The notes beneath the pieces are model-generated. The model was given only the letters and a program-made list of their open reading frames with translations, was not told where the DNA came from and ran no database searches. The position numbers and the translations under genes are program-made. From Membranipora membranacea (lineage: Eukaryota; Bryozoa; Gymnolaemata; Cheilostomatida; Membraniporidae), in NCBI GenBank assembly GCA_914767715.1, contig OU612066.1, forward strand, positions 13,893,001 to 13,957,000: a stretch of 64,000 nucleotides of DNA, in the 5' to 3' direction. Below, piece by piece: positions 50,828 through 63,500 of the stretch; within the stretch, counting starts at the first letter, position 1; the number at the start of each line of letters is the position of its first letter.

Positions 50828-53174
50828 ATGCTTTTTTTTCGGCCAGATCAAAAAATAGATTTGCTTCTAACTAACCTCATAAGGAGGAGCAACTCCTGCT
50901 CATCTCGAATCTGCAGACCGTTTTGCTCTGCGGCTTTTCGTTCTCCGTCAGCATCCGTTTTAATTAGGGCCACTTTTGCTATAAAAAAACATGCCAAACG
51001 GCAGCATCGAAAAATTAAATCTCTGTTGGATTCTTATCAAACTCCGACCGGTTCAAGCTCTTATTGCCCTCATTCAACACGCCGAATATTGGAATCCTCG
51101 GATTAACAGGGGGGTCACATCGCTGACTTGAAACTCCAAAAATTATACCAAGGGAGGGTATCATGCTTTTTTTTCGGCCAGATCAAAAAATAGATTTGCT
51201 TCTAACTAACATCATAAGGAGGAGCAACTCCTGCTCATCTCGAATCTGCAGGCCGTTTGGCTCTGCGGTTTTTCGTTCTCCGTCAGCGTCCGTTTTAATT
51301 AGGGCCACTTTTGCTATAAAAAAAACATGCCAAACGGCATCATCGAAAAATTGAATCTCTGTTGGATTCTTATCAAACTCCGACCAGTTCAAGCTCTTAT
51401 TGCCCTCATTCAACACGCCGAATATTAGAATCCTCGGATTAACAGGGGGGTCACAACGCTGACATGAAAATCCAAAAATTATACCAAGGGAGGGTATCAT
51501 GCTTTTTTTTCAGCCAGATCAAAATATAGATTTGCTTCTAACTAACCTCATAAGGTGGAGCAACTCCTGCTCATCTCGAATCTGCAGACCGTTTGGCTCT
51601 GCGGCTTTTCGTTCTCCGTCAGCGTCCGTTTTAATTAGGGCCACTTTTGCTATAAAAAAAACATGCCAAACGGCATCATCGAAAAATTAAATCTCTGTTG
51701 GATTCTTGTCAAACTCCGACCAGTTCAAGCTCTTATTGCCCTCATTCAACACGCCGAATATTGGAATCCTCAGATAAACAGGGGGGTCACAACGCTGACT
51801 TGAAAATCCAAAAATTATACCAAGGGAGAGTATCATGCTTTTTTTTCGGCCAGATCAAAAAATAGATCTACTTCTAACTAACCTCATAAGGAGGAGCAAC
51901 TCCTGCTCCTCTTGAATCTGCAGACCGTTTGGCTCTGCGGCTTTTCATTCTCCGTCAGCGTCCGTTTTAATTAGGGCCACTTTTGCTATAAAAAAACATG
52001 CCAAACGGCAGCATCGAAAAATTAAATCTCTGTTGGATTCTTATCAAACTCCGACCAGTTCAAGCTCTTATTGCCCTCATTCAACACGCCGAATATTGGA
52101 ATCCTCGGATTAACAGGGGGGTCACAACGCTGAATTGAAAATCCAAAAATTATACCAAGGGAGGGTATCATGCTTTTTTTTCAGCCAGATCAAAAAATAG
52201 ATTTGCTTCTAACTAACCTCATAAGGAGGAGCAACTCCTGCTCATCTCGAATCTGCAGACCGTTTTGCTCTGCGGCTTTTCGTTCTCCGTCAGCGTCTGT
52301 TTCAATTAGGGCCACTTTTGCTATAAAAAAACATGCCAAACGGCAGCATCGAAAAATTAAATCTCTGTTGGATTCTTATCAAACTCCGACCAGTTCAAGC
52401 TCTTATTGCCCTCATTCAACACGCAGAATATTGGAATCCTCGGATTAACAGGGGGGTCACAACGCTGAATTGAAAATCCAAAAAATATACCAAGGGAGGG
52501 TATCATGCTTTTTTTTCGACCGGATCAAAAAATAGATTTGCTTCTAACTAACCTCATAAGGAGGAGCAACTCCTGCTCATCTCGAATCTGCAGACCGTTT
52601 GGCTCTGCGGCTTTTCGTTCTCCGTCAGCGTCCGTTTTAATTAGGGCCACTTTTGCAATAAAAAAACATGCCAAACGGCAGCATCGAAAAATTAAATCTC
52701 TGTTGGATTCTTATCAAACTCCTACCAGTTCAAGCTCTTATTGCCCTCATTCAACACGCCGAATATTGGAATCCTCAGATTAACAGGGGGGTCACAGCGC
52801 TGACTTGAAAATCCAAAAATGAAAGCAAGGGAGGGTATCATGCTTCTTTTTCGGCCAGATCAAAAAATAGATTTGCTTCTAACTAACCTCATAAGGAGGA
52901 GCAACTCCTGCTCATCTCGAATCTGCAGACCGTTTGGCTCTGCGGCTTTTCGTTCTCCGTCAGCGTCCGTTTTAATTAGGGCCACTTTTGCAATAAAAAA
53001 ACATGCCAAACGGCAGCATCGAAAAATTAAATCTCTGTTGGATTCTTATCAAACTCCTACCAGTTCAAGCTCTTATTGCCCTCATTCAACACGCCGAATA
53101 TTGGAATCCTCGGATTAACAGGGGGGTCACAACGCTGACTTGAAAATCCAAAAATTATACCAAGGGAGGGTATC

Positions 53175-53509
53175 ATGCTTTTTTTTCGGCCAGATCAAAA
53201 AATAGATTTGCTTCTAACTAGCCTCATAAGGAGGGGCAACTCCTGCTCATCTCGAATCTGCAGACCGTTTTGCTCTGCGGCTTTTTTTTCTCCGTCAGCG
53301 TCCGTTTTAATTAGGGCCACTTTGGCTATAAAAAAACATGCCAAACGGCAGCATCGAAAAATTAAATCTCTGATGGATTCTTATCAAACTCCGACCAGTT
53401 CAAGCTCTTATTGCCCTCATTCAACACAACGAATATTGGAATCCTTGGATTAACAGGGGGGTCACAACGCTGACTTGAAAATCCAAAAATTATACCAAGG
53501 GAGGGTATC
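53175..53509 (+). repeat. Junction monomer opening the 5,702-bp copy
   Basis: The left part has private GCCTCATAAGGAGGGGC, TTTTTTTTCTCC, TTTGGCTATA and CTGATGG; the right end has CAACACAACG and CCTTGGATT of the i unit at 47471, and the sequence then continues into the j unit as at 47808. The switch lies between 53374 and 53427. It has no separate equivalent elsewhere in the window. Confidence 0.85.
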
Positions 53510-56500
53510 ATGCTATTTTTTCAGCCAGATCAAAATATAGATTTGCTTCTAACTAACCTCATAAGGAGGAGCAACTCCTGCTTATCTCGAATCTGCAGAC
53601 CGTTTGGCTCTGCGGCTTTTCGTTCTCCGTCAGCGTCCGTTTTAATTAGGGCCACTTTTGCTATAAAAAAAACATGCCAAACGGCATCATCGAAAAATTA
53701 AATCTCTGTTGGATTCTTGTCAAACTCCGACCAGTTCAAGCTCTTATTGCCCTCATTCAACACGCCGAATATTGGAATCCTCGGATTAACAGGGGGGTCA
53801 CAACGCTGACTTGAAAATCCAAAAATTATACCAAGGGAGGGTATCATGCTTTTTTTTCGGCCAGATCAAAAAATAGATTTGCTTCTAACTGACCTCATAA
53901 GGAGGAGCAACTCCTGCTCATCTCGAATCTGCAGACCGTTTGGCTCTGCGGCTTTTCGTTCTCCGTCAGCGTCCGCTTTAATTAGGGCCACTTTTGCTAT
54001 AAAAAAACATGCCAAACGGCAGCATCGAAAAATTTAATCTCTGTTGGATTCTTATCAAACTTCGACCAGTTCAAGCTCTTATTGCCCTCATTCAACACGC
54101 CGAATATTGGAATCCTCTGATAAACAGGGGGGTCACAACGCTGACTTGAAAATCCAAAAATCATACCAAGGGAGAGTATCATGCTTTTTTTTCGGCCAGA
54201 TCAAAAAATAGATCTACTTCTAACTAACCTCATAAGGAGGAGCAAATCCTGCTCCTCTTGAATCTGCAGACCGTTTGGCTCTGCGGCTTTTTATTCTCCG
54301 TCAGCGTCCGTTTTAATTAGGGCCACTTTTGCTATAAAAAAACATGCCAAACGGCAGCATCGAAAAATTAAATCTCTGTTGGATTCTTATCAAACTCCGA
54401 CCAGTTCAAGCTCTTATTGCCCTCATTCAACACGCCGAATATTGGAATCATCGGATTATCAGGGGGGTCACAACGCTGACTTGAAAATCCAAAAATTATA
54501 CCAAGGGAGGGTATCATGCTTTTTTTTCGGCCAGATCAAAAAATAGATTTGCTTCTAACTAACCACAAAAGGAGGAGCAACTCCTGCTCATCTCGAATCT
54601 GCAGACCGTTTGGCCCGGCGGCTTTTCGTTCTCCGACGGCGTCCGTTTTAATTAGGGCCACTTTTGCTATAAAAAAACTTGCCAAACGGCAGCATCGAAA
54701 AATTAAATCTCTGTTGGATTCTTATCAAACTCCGACCAGTTCAAGCTCTTATTGCCCTCATTCAACACGCCGAATATTGGAATCCTCGGATTAACAGGGG
54801 GGTCACAACGCTGACTTGAAAATCCAAAAATTATACCAAGGGAGGGTATCATGCTTTTTTTTCGGCCAGATCAAAAAATAGATTTGCTTCTAACTAACCT
54901 CATAAGGAGGAGCAACTCCTGCTTATCTCGAATCTGCAGACCGTTTGGCTCTGCGGCTTTTTGTTCTCCGTCAGCGTCCGTTTTAATTAGGGCCACTTTT
55001 GCTATAAAAAAACATGCCAAACGGCAGCATCGAAAAGTTAAATCTCTGTTGGATTCTTATCAAACTCCGACCAGTTCAAGCTCTTATTGCCCTCATTGAA
55101 CACGCCGAATATTGGAATCCTCGGATTAACAGGGGGGTCACATCGCTGACTTGAAACTCCAAAAATTATACCAAGGGAGGGTATCATGCTTTTTTTTCGG
55201 CCAGATCAAAAAATAGATTTGCTTCTAACTAACATCATAAAGAGGAGCAACTCCTGCTCATCTCGAATCTGCAGGCCCTTTGGCTCTGCGGTTTTTTCGT
55301 TCTCCGTCAGCGTCCGTTTTAATTAGGGCCACTTTTGCTATAAAAAAAACATGCCAAACGGCATCATCGAAAAATTGAATCTCTGTTGGATTCTTATCAA
55401 ACTCCGACCAGTTCAAGCTCTTATTGCCCTCATTCAACACGCCGAATATTGGAATCCTCGGATTAACAGGGGGGTCACAACGCTGACTTGAAAATCCAAA
55501 AATTATACCAAGGGAGGGTATCATGCTTTTTTTTCAGCCAGATCAAAATATAGATTTGCTTCTAACTAACCTCATAAGGAGGAGCAACTCCTGCTTATCT
55601 CGAATCTGCAGACCGTTTGGCTCTGCGGCTTTTCGTTCTCCGTCAGCGTCCGTTTTAATTAGGGCCACTTTTGCTATAAAAAAAACATGCCAAACGGCAT
55701 CATCGAAAATTTAAATCTCTGTTGGATTCTTATCAAACTCCGACCAGTTCAAGCTCTTATTGCCCTCATTCAACACGCCGAATATTGGAATCCTCGGATT
55801 AACAGGGGGGTCACAACGCTGACTTGAAAATCCAAAATTTATACCAAGGGAGGGTATCATGCTTTTTTTTCGGCCAGATCAAAAAAATAGATTTGCTTCT
55901 AACTAACCTCATAAGGAGGAGCAACTCCTGCTCATCTCGAATCTGCAGACCGTTTGGCTCTGCGGCTTTTCGTTTTCCGTCAGCGTCCGTTTTAATTAGG
56001 GCCACGTTTGCTATAAAAAAACATGCCAAACGGCAGCATCGAAAAATTATATCTCTGTTGGATTCTTATCAAACTCCGACCAGTTCAAGCTCTTATTGCC
56101 CTCATTCAACACGCCGAATATTGGAATCCTCGGATTAACAGGGGGGTCACAACGCTGACTTGAAAATCCAAAAATTATACCAAGGGAGGGTATCATGCTT
56201 TTTTTTCGGCCAGATCAAAAAATAGATTTGCTTCTAACTAACCACAAAAGGAGGAGCAACTCCTGCTCATCTCGAATCTGCAGACCGTTTGGCCCGGCGG
56301 CTTTTCGTTCTCCGACGGCGTCCGTTTTAATTAGGGCCACTTTTGCTATAAAAAAACATGCCAAATGGCAGCATCGAAAAAGTAAATCTCTGTCGGATTC
56401 TTATCAAAGTCCGACCAGTTCACGCTCTTATGGCCCTCATTCAACACGCCGAATATTGGAATCCTCGGATTAACAGGGGGGTCATAACGCTGACTTGAAA

Positions 56501-57296
56501 ATCCAAAAATTAGACCAAGGGAGGGTATCATGCTTTTTTTTCGGCCAGATCAAAAAATAGATTTGCTTCTAACTAACCTCATAAGGAGGAGCAACTCCTG
56601 CTCATCTCGAATCTGCAGACCGTTTTGCTCTGCGGCTTTTCGTTCTCCGTCAGCATCCGTTTTAATTAGGGCCACTTTTGCTATAAAAAAACATGCCAAA
56701 CGGCAGCATCGAAAAATTAAATCTCTGTTGGATTCTTATCAAACTCCGACCGGTTCAAGCTCTTATTGCCCTCATTCAACACGCCGAATATTGGAATCCT
56801 CGGATTAACAGGGGGGTCACATCGCTGACTTGAAACTCCAAAAATTATACCAAGGGAGGGTATCATGCTTTTTTTTCGGCCAGATCAAAAAATAGATTTG
56901 CTTCTAACTAACATCATAAGGAGGAGCAACTCCTGCTCATCTCGAATCTGCAGGCCGTTTGGCTCTGCGGTTTTTCGTTCTCCGTCAGCGTCCGTTTTAA
57001 TTAGGGCCACTTTTGCTATAAAAAAAACATGCCAAACGGCATCATCGAAAAATTGAATCTCTGTTGGATTCTTATCAAACTCCGACCAGTTCAAGCTCTT
57101 ATTGCCCTCATTCAACACGCCGAATATTAGAATCCTCGGATTAACAGGGGGGTCACAACGCTGACATGAAAATCCAAAAATTATACCAAGGGAGGGTATC
57201 ATGCTTTTTTTTCAGCCAGATCAAAATATAGATTTGCTTCTAACTAACCTCATAAGGTGGAGCAACTCCTGCTCATCTCGAATCTGCAGACCGTTT
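53428..57296 (+). repeat. Copy of 47726-51594 at a 5,702-bp offset (17 monomers)
   Basis: From the rare CAACACAACG at 53428 onward the sequence follows 47726-51594, including private markers such as GCTATTTTTTC, ATCATCGGATTATC, AAAAAGTTAAATC, CATTGAACACG, CATAAAGAGG and AAGGTGGAGC. Differences I noticed are AAATTTAT at 55843, CTCCTGCTC near 56262, TTCACGCTC near 56424 and AAATTAGACC near 56510. The copy ends where the chimeric unit 57201 switches source. Confidence 0.9.
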
Positions 57297-57535
57297 TGCT
57301 CTGCGGCTTTTCGTTCTCCGTCAGCATCCGTTTTAATTAGGGCCACTTTTGCTATAAAAAAACATGCCAAACGGCGGCATCGAAAAATTAAATCTCTGTT
57401 GGATTCTTATCAAACTTCGACCGGTTCAAGCTCTTATTGCCCTCATTCAACACGCCGAATATTGGAATCCTCGGATTGACAGGGGGGTCACATCGCTGAC
57501 TTGAAACTCCAAAAATTATACCAAGGGAGGGTATC
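57201..57535 (+). repeat. Junction monomer opening the 15.77-kb copy
   Basis: The left part matches the unit at 51499 (CAGCCAGATCAAAATATAG and the rare AAGGTGGAGC). From GTTTTGC at 57297 on, the unit matches 41529 onward (GTCAGCATCCG, GGCGGCATCG, ACTTCGACCGG, GGATTGACAGG). The switch lies between 57258 and 57296, a stretch holding the core hairpin and CTGCAG. This single chimeric unit records the event that made the large HOR. Confidence 0.9.
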
Positions 57536-60500
57536 ATGCTTTTTTTTCGGCCAGATCAAAAAATAGATTTGCTTCTAACTAACATCATAAGGAGGAGCAA
57601 CTCCTGCTCATCTCGAATCTGCAGGCCGTTTGGCTCTGCGGTTTTTCGTTCTCCGTCAGCGTCCGTTTTAATTAGGGCCACTTTTGCTATAAAAAAAACA
57701 TGCCAAACGGCATCATCGAAAAATTGAATCGCTGTTGGATTCTTATCAAAATCCGACCAGTTCAAGCTCTTATTGCCCTCATTCAACACTCCGAATATTG
57801 GAATCCTCGGATTAACAGGGGGGTCACAACGCTGACTTGAAAATCCAAAAATTATACCAAGGGAGGGTATCATGCTTTTTTTTCAGCCAGATCAAAATCT
57901 AGATTTGCTTCTAACTAACCTCATAAGGAGGAGCAACTCCTGCTTATCTCGAATCTGCAGACCGTTTGGCTCTGCGGCTTTTCGTTCTCCGTCAGCGTCC
58001 GTTTTAATTAGGGCCACTTTTGCTATAAAAAAAACATGCCAAACGGCATCATCGAAAACTTAAATCTCTGTTGGATTCTTATCAAACTCCGACCAGTTCA
58101 AGCTCTTATTGCCCTCATTCAACACGCCGAATATTGGAATCCTCGGATTAACAGGGGGGTCACAACGCTGACTTGAAAATCCAAAATTTATACCAAGGGA
58201 GGGTATCATGCTTTTTTTTCGGCCAGATCAAAAAAATAGATTTGCTTCTAACTAACCTTATAAGGAGGAGCAACTCCTGCTCATCTCGAATCTGCAGACC
58301 GTTTGGCTCTGCGGCTTTTCGTTCTCCGTCAGCGTCCGTTTTAATTAGGGCCACGTTTGCTATAAAAAAACATGCCTTACGGCAGCATCGAAAAATTATA
58401 TCTCTGTTGGATTCTTATCAAACTCCGACCAGTTCAAGCTCTTATTGCCCTCATTCAACACGCCGAATATTGGAATCCTCGGATTAACAGGGGGGTCACA
58501 ACGCTGACTTGAAAATCCAAAAATTATACCAAGGGAGGGTATCATGCTTTTTTTTCGGCCAGATCAAAAAATAGATTTGCTTCTAACTAACCACAAAAGG
58601 AGGAGCAACTCTTGCTCATCTCGAATCTGCAGACCGTTTGGCCCGGCGGCTTTTCGTTCTCCGACGGCGTCCGTTTTAATTAGGGCCACTTTTGCTATAA
58701 AAAAACATGCCAAACGGCAGCATCGAAAAATTAAATCTCTGTTGGATTCTTATCAAACTCCGACCAGTTCAAGCTCTTATTGCCCTCATTCAACACGCCG
58801 AATATTGGAATCGTCGGATTAACAGGGGGGTCACAACGCTGACTTGAAAATCCAAAAATTATACCAAGGGAGGGTATCATGCTTTTTTTTCAGCCAGATC
58901 AAAATATAGATTTGCTTCTAACTAACCTCATAAGGAGGAGCAACTCCTGCTTATCTCGAATCTGCAGACCGTTTGGCTCTGCGGCTTTTCGTTCTCCGTC
59001 AGCGTCCGTTTTAATTAGGGCCACTTTTGCTATAAAAAAACATGCCAAATGGCAGCATCGAAAATGTAAATCTCTGTCGGATTCTTATCAAAGTCCGACC
59101 AGTTCAAACTCTTATGGCCCTCATTCAACACGCCGAATATTGGAATCCTCGGATTAACAGGGGGGTAACAACGCTGACTTGAAAATCCAAAAATTATACC
59201 AAGGAAGGGTATCATGCTTTTTTTTCGGCCAGATCAAAAAATAGATTTGCTTCTAACTAACCTAATAAGGAGGAGCAACTCCTGCTCATCTCGAATCTGC
59301 AGACCGTTTTGCTCTGCGGCTTTTCGTTCTCCGTCAGCATCCGTTTTAATTAGGGCCACTTTTGCTATAAAAAAACATGCCAAACGGCAGCATCGAAAAA
59401 TTAAATCTCTGTTGGATTCTTATCAAACTCCGACCAGTTCAAGCTCTTATTGCCCTCATTCAACACGCCGAATATTGGAATCCTCGGATTAACAGGGGGC
59501 TCACATCGCTGACTTGAAACTCCAAAATCTATACCAAGGGAGGGTATCATGCTTTTTTTTCGGCCAGATCAAAAATAGATTTGCTTCTAACTAACATCAT
59601 AAGGAGGAGCAACTCCTGCTCATCTCGAATCTGCAGACCGTTTGGCTCTGCGGCTTTTCGTTCTCCGTCAGCGTCCGTTTCAATTAGGGCCACTTCTGCT
59701 ATAAAAAAAACATGCCAAACGGCATCATTCAAAAATTGAATCTCTGTTGGATTCTTATCAAACTCCGACCAGTTCAAGCTCTTATTGCCCTCATTCAACA
59801 CGCCGAATATTGGAATCCTCGGATTAACAGGGGAGTCACAACGCTGACTTGAAAATCAAAAAATTATACCAAGGGAGGGTATCATGCTTTTTTTTCGGCC
59901 AGATCAAAAAATAGATTTGCTTCTAACTAACCTCATAAGGAGGAGCAACTCCTGCTTATTTCGAATCTGCAGACCGTTTGGCTCTGCGGCTTTTCGTTCT
60001 CCGTCAGCGTCCGTTTTAATTAGGGCCACTTTTGCTATAAAAAAACATGCCAAACGGCAGCATCGAAAAATTTAAAATATATGTTGGATTCTTATCAAAC
60101 TCCGACCAGTTCAAGCTCTTATTGCCCTCATTCAACACAACGAATATTGGAATCCTTGGATTAACAGGGGGGTCACAACGCTGACTTGAAAATCCAAAAA
60201 TTATACCAAGGGAGGGTATCATGCTTTTTTTTCAGCCAGATCAAAATATAGATTTGCTTCTAACTAACCTCATAAGGAGGAGCAACTCCTGCTTATCTCG
60301 AATCTGCAGACCGTTTGGCTCTGCGGCTTTTCGTTCTCCGTCAGCGTCCGTTTTAATTAGGGCCTCTTTTGCTATAAAAAAAACATGCCAAACGGCATCA
60401 TCGAAAAATTAAATCTCTGTTGGATTCTTGTCAAACTCCGACCAGTTCAAGCTCTTATTGCCCTCATTCAACACGCCGAATATTGAAATCCTCGGATTAA

Positions 60501-63500
60501 CAGGGGGGTCACAACGCTGACTTGAAAATCCAAAAATTATACCAAGGGAGGGTATCATGCTTTTTTTTCGGCCAGATCAAAAAATAGATTTGCTTCTAAC
60601 TGACCTCATAAGGAGGAGCAACTCCTGCTCATCTCGAATCTGCAGACCGTTTGGCTCTGCGGCTTTTCGTTCTCCGTCAGCGTCCGCTTTAATTAGGGCC
60701 ACTTTTGCTATAAAAAAACATGCCAAACGGCAGCATCGAAAAATTTAATCTCTGTTGGATTCTTATCAAACTTCGACCAGTTCAAGCTCTTATTGCCCTC
60801 ATTCAACACGCCGAATATTGGAATCCTCTGATAAACAGGGGGGTCACAACGCTGACTTGAAAATCCAAAAATCATACCAAGGGAGAGTATCATGCTTTTT
60901 TTTCGGCCAGATCAAAAAATAGATCTACTTCTAACTAACCTCATAAGGAGGAGCAAATCCTGCTCCTCTTGAATCTGCAGACCGTTTAGCTCTGCGGCTT
61001 TTCATTCTCCGTCAGCGTCCGTTTTAATTAGGGCCACTTTTGCTATAAAAAAACATGCCAAACGGCAGCATCGAAAAATTAAATCTCTGTTGGATTCTTA
61101 TCAAACTCCGACCAGTTCAAGCTCTTATTGCCCTCATTCAACACGCCGAATATTGGAATCCTCGGATTAACAGGGGGGTCACAACGCTGACTTGAAAATC
61201 CAAAATTTATACCAAGGGAGGGTATCATGCTTTTTTTTCGGCCAGATCAAAAAAATAGATTTGCTTCTAACTAACCTCATAAGGAGGAGCAACTCCTGCT
61301 CATCTCGAATCTGCAGACCGTTTGGCTCTGCGGCTTTTCGTTCTCCGTCAGCGTCCGTTTTAATTAGGGCCACGTTTGCTATAAAAAAACATGCCAAACG
61401 GCAGCATCGAAAATTAAATCTCTGTTGGATTCTTATCAAACTCCGACCAGTTCAAGCTCTTATTGCCCTCATTCAACACGCCGAATATTGGAATCCTCGG
61501 ATTAACAGGGGGGTCACAACGCTGACTTGAAAATCCAAAAATTATACCAAGGGAGGGTATCATGCTTTTTTTTCGGCCAGATCAAAAAATAGATTTGCTT
61601 CTAACTAACCACAAAAAGAGGAGCAACTCTTGCTCATCTCGAATCTGCAGACCGTTTGGCCCGGCGGCTTTTCGTTCTCCGACGGCGTCCGTTTTAATTA
61701 GGGCCACTTTTGCTATAAAAAAACATGCCAAACGGCAGCATCGAAAAATTAAATCTCTGTTGGATTCTTATCAAACTCCGACCAGTTCAAGCTCTTATTG
61801 CCCTCATTCAACACGCCGAATATTGGAATCCTCGGATTAACAGGGGGGTCACAACGCTGACTTGAAAATCCAAAAATTATACCAAGGGAGGGTATCATGC
61901 TTTTTTTTCAGCCAGATCAAAATATAGATTTGCTTCTAACTAACCTCATAAGGAGGAGCAACTCCTGCTTATCTCGAATCTGCAGACCGTTTGGCTCTGC
62001 GGCTTTTCGTTCTCCGTCAGCGTCCGTTTTAATTAGGGCCACTTTTGCTATAAAAAAACATGCCAAATGGCAGCATCGAAAATGTAAATCTCTGTCGGAT
62101 TCTTATCAAAGTCCGACCAGTTCAAACTCTTATGGCCCTCATTCAACACGCCGAATATTGGAATCCTCGGATTAACAGGGGGGTAACAACGCTGACTTGA
62201 AAATCCAAAAATTATACCAAGGGAGGGTATCATGCTTTTTTTTCGGCCAGATCAAAAAATAGATTTGCTTCTAACTAACCTAATAAGGAGGAGCAACTCC
62301 TGCTCATCTCGAATCTGCAGACCGTTTTGCTCTGCGGCTTTTCGTTCTCCGTCAGCATCCGTTTTAATTAGGGCCACTTTTGCTATAAAAAAACATGCCA
62401 AACGGCAGCATCGAAAAATTAAATCTCTGTTGGATTCTTATCAAACTCCGACCAGTTCAAGCTCTTATTGCTCTCATTCAACACGCCGAATATTGGAATC
62501 CTCGGATTAACAGGGGGCTTACATCGCTGACTTGAAACTCCAAAATCTATACCAAGGGAGGGTATCATGCTTTTTTTTCGGCCAGATCAAAAAATAGATT
62601 TGCTTCTAACTAACATCATAAGGAGGAGCAACTCCTGCTCATCTCGAATCTGCAGACCGTTTTGCTCTGCGGCTTTTCGTTCTCCGTCAGCATCCGTTTT
62701 AATTAGGGCCACTTTTGCTATAAAAAAACATGCCAAACGGCAGCATCGAAAAATTAAATCTCTGTTGGATTCTTATCAAACTCCGACCAGTTCAAGCTCT
62801 TATTGCTCTCATTCAACACGCCGAATATTGGAATCCTCGGATTAACAGGGGGCTTACATCGCTGACTTGAAACTCCAAAATCTATACCAAGGGAGGGTAT
62901 CATGCTTTTTTTTCGGCCAGATCAAAAAATAGATTTGCTTCTAACTAACATCATAAGGAGGAGCAACTCCTGCTCATCTCGAATCTGCAGACCGTTTGGC
63001 TCTGCGGCTTTTCGTTCTCCGTCAGCGTCCGTTTCAATTAGGGCCACTTCTGCTATAAAAAAAACATGCCAAACGGCATCATTCAAAAATTGAATCTCTG
63101 TTGGATTCTTATCAAACTCCGACCAGTTCAAGCTCTTATTGCCCTCATTCAACACGCCGAATATTGGAATCCTCGGATTAACAGGGGGGTCACAACGCTG
63201 ACTTGAAAATCAAAAAATTATACCAAGGGAGGGTATCATGCTTTTTTTTCGGCCAGATCAAAAAATAGATTTGCTTCTAACTAACCTCATAAGGAGGAGC
63301 AACTCCTGCTTATTTCGAATCTGCAGACCGTTTGGCTCTGCGGCTTTTCGTTCTCCGTCAGCGTCCGTTTTAATTAGGGCCACTTTTGCTATAAAAAAAC
63401 ATGCCAAACGGCAGCATCGAAAAATTTAAAATATCTGTTGGATTCTTATCAAACTCCGACCAGTTCAAGCTCTTATTGCCCTCATTCAACACAACGAATA

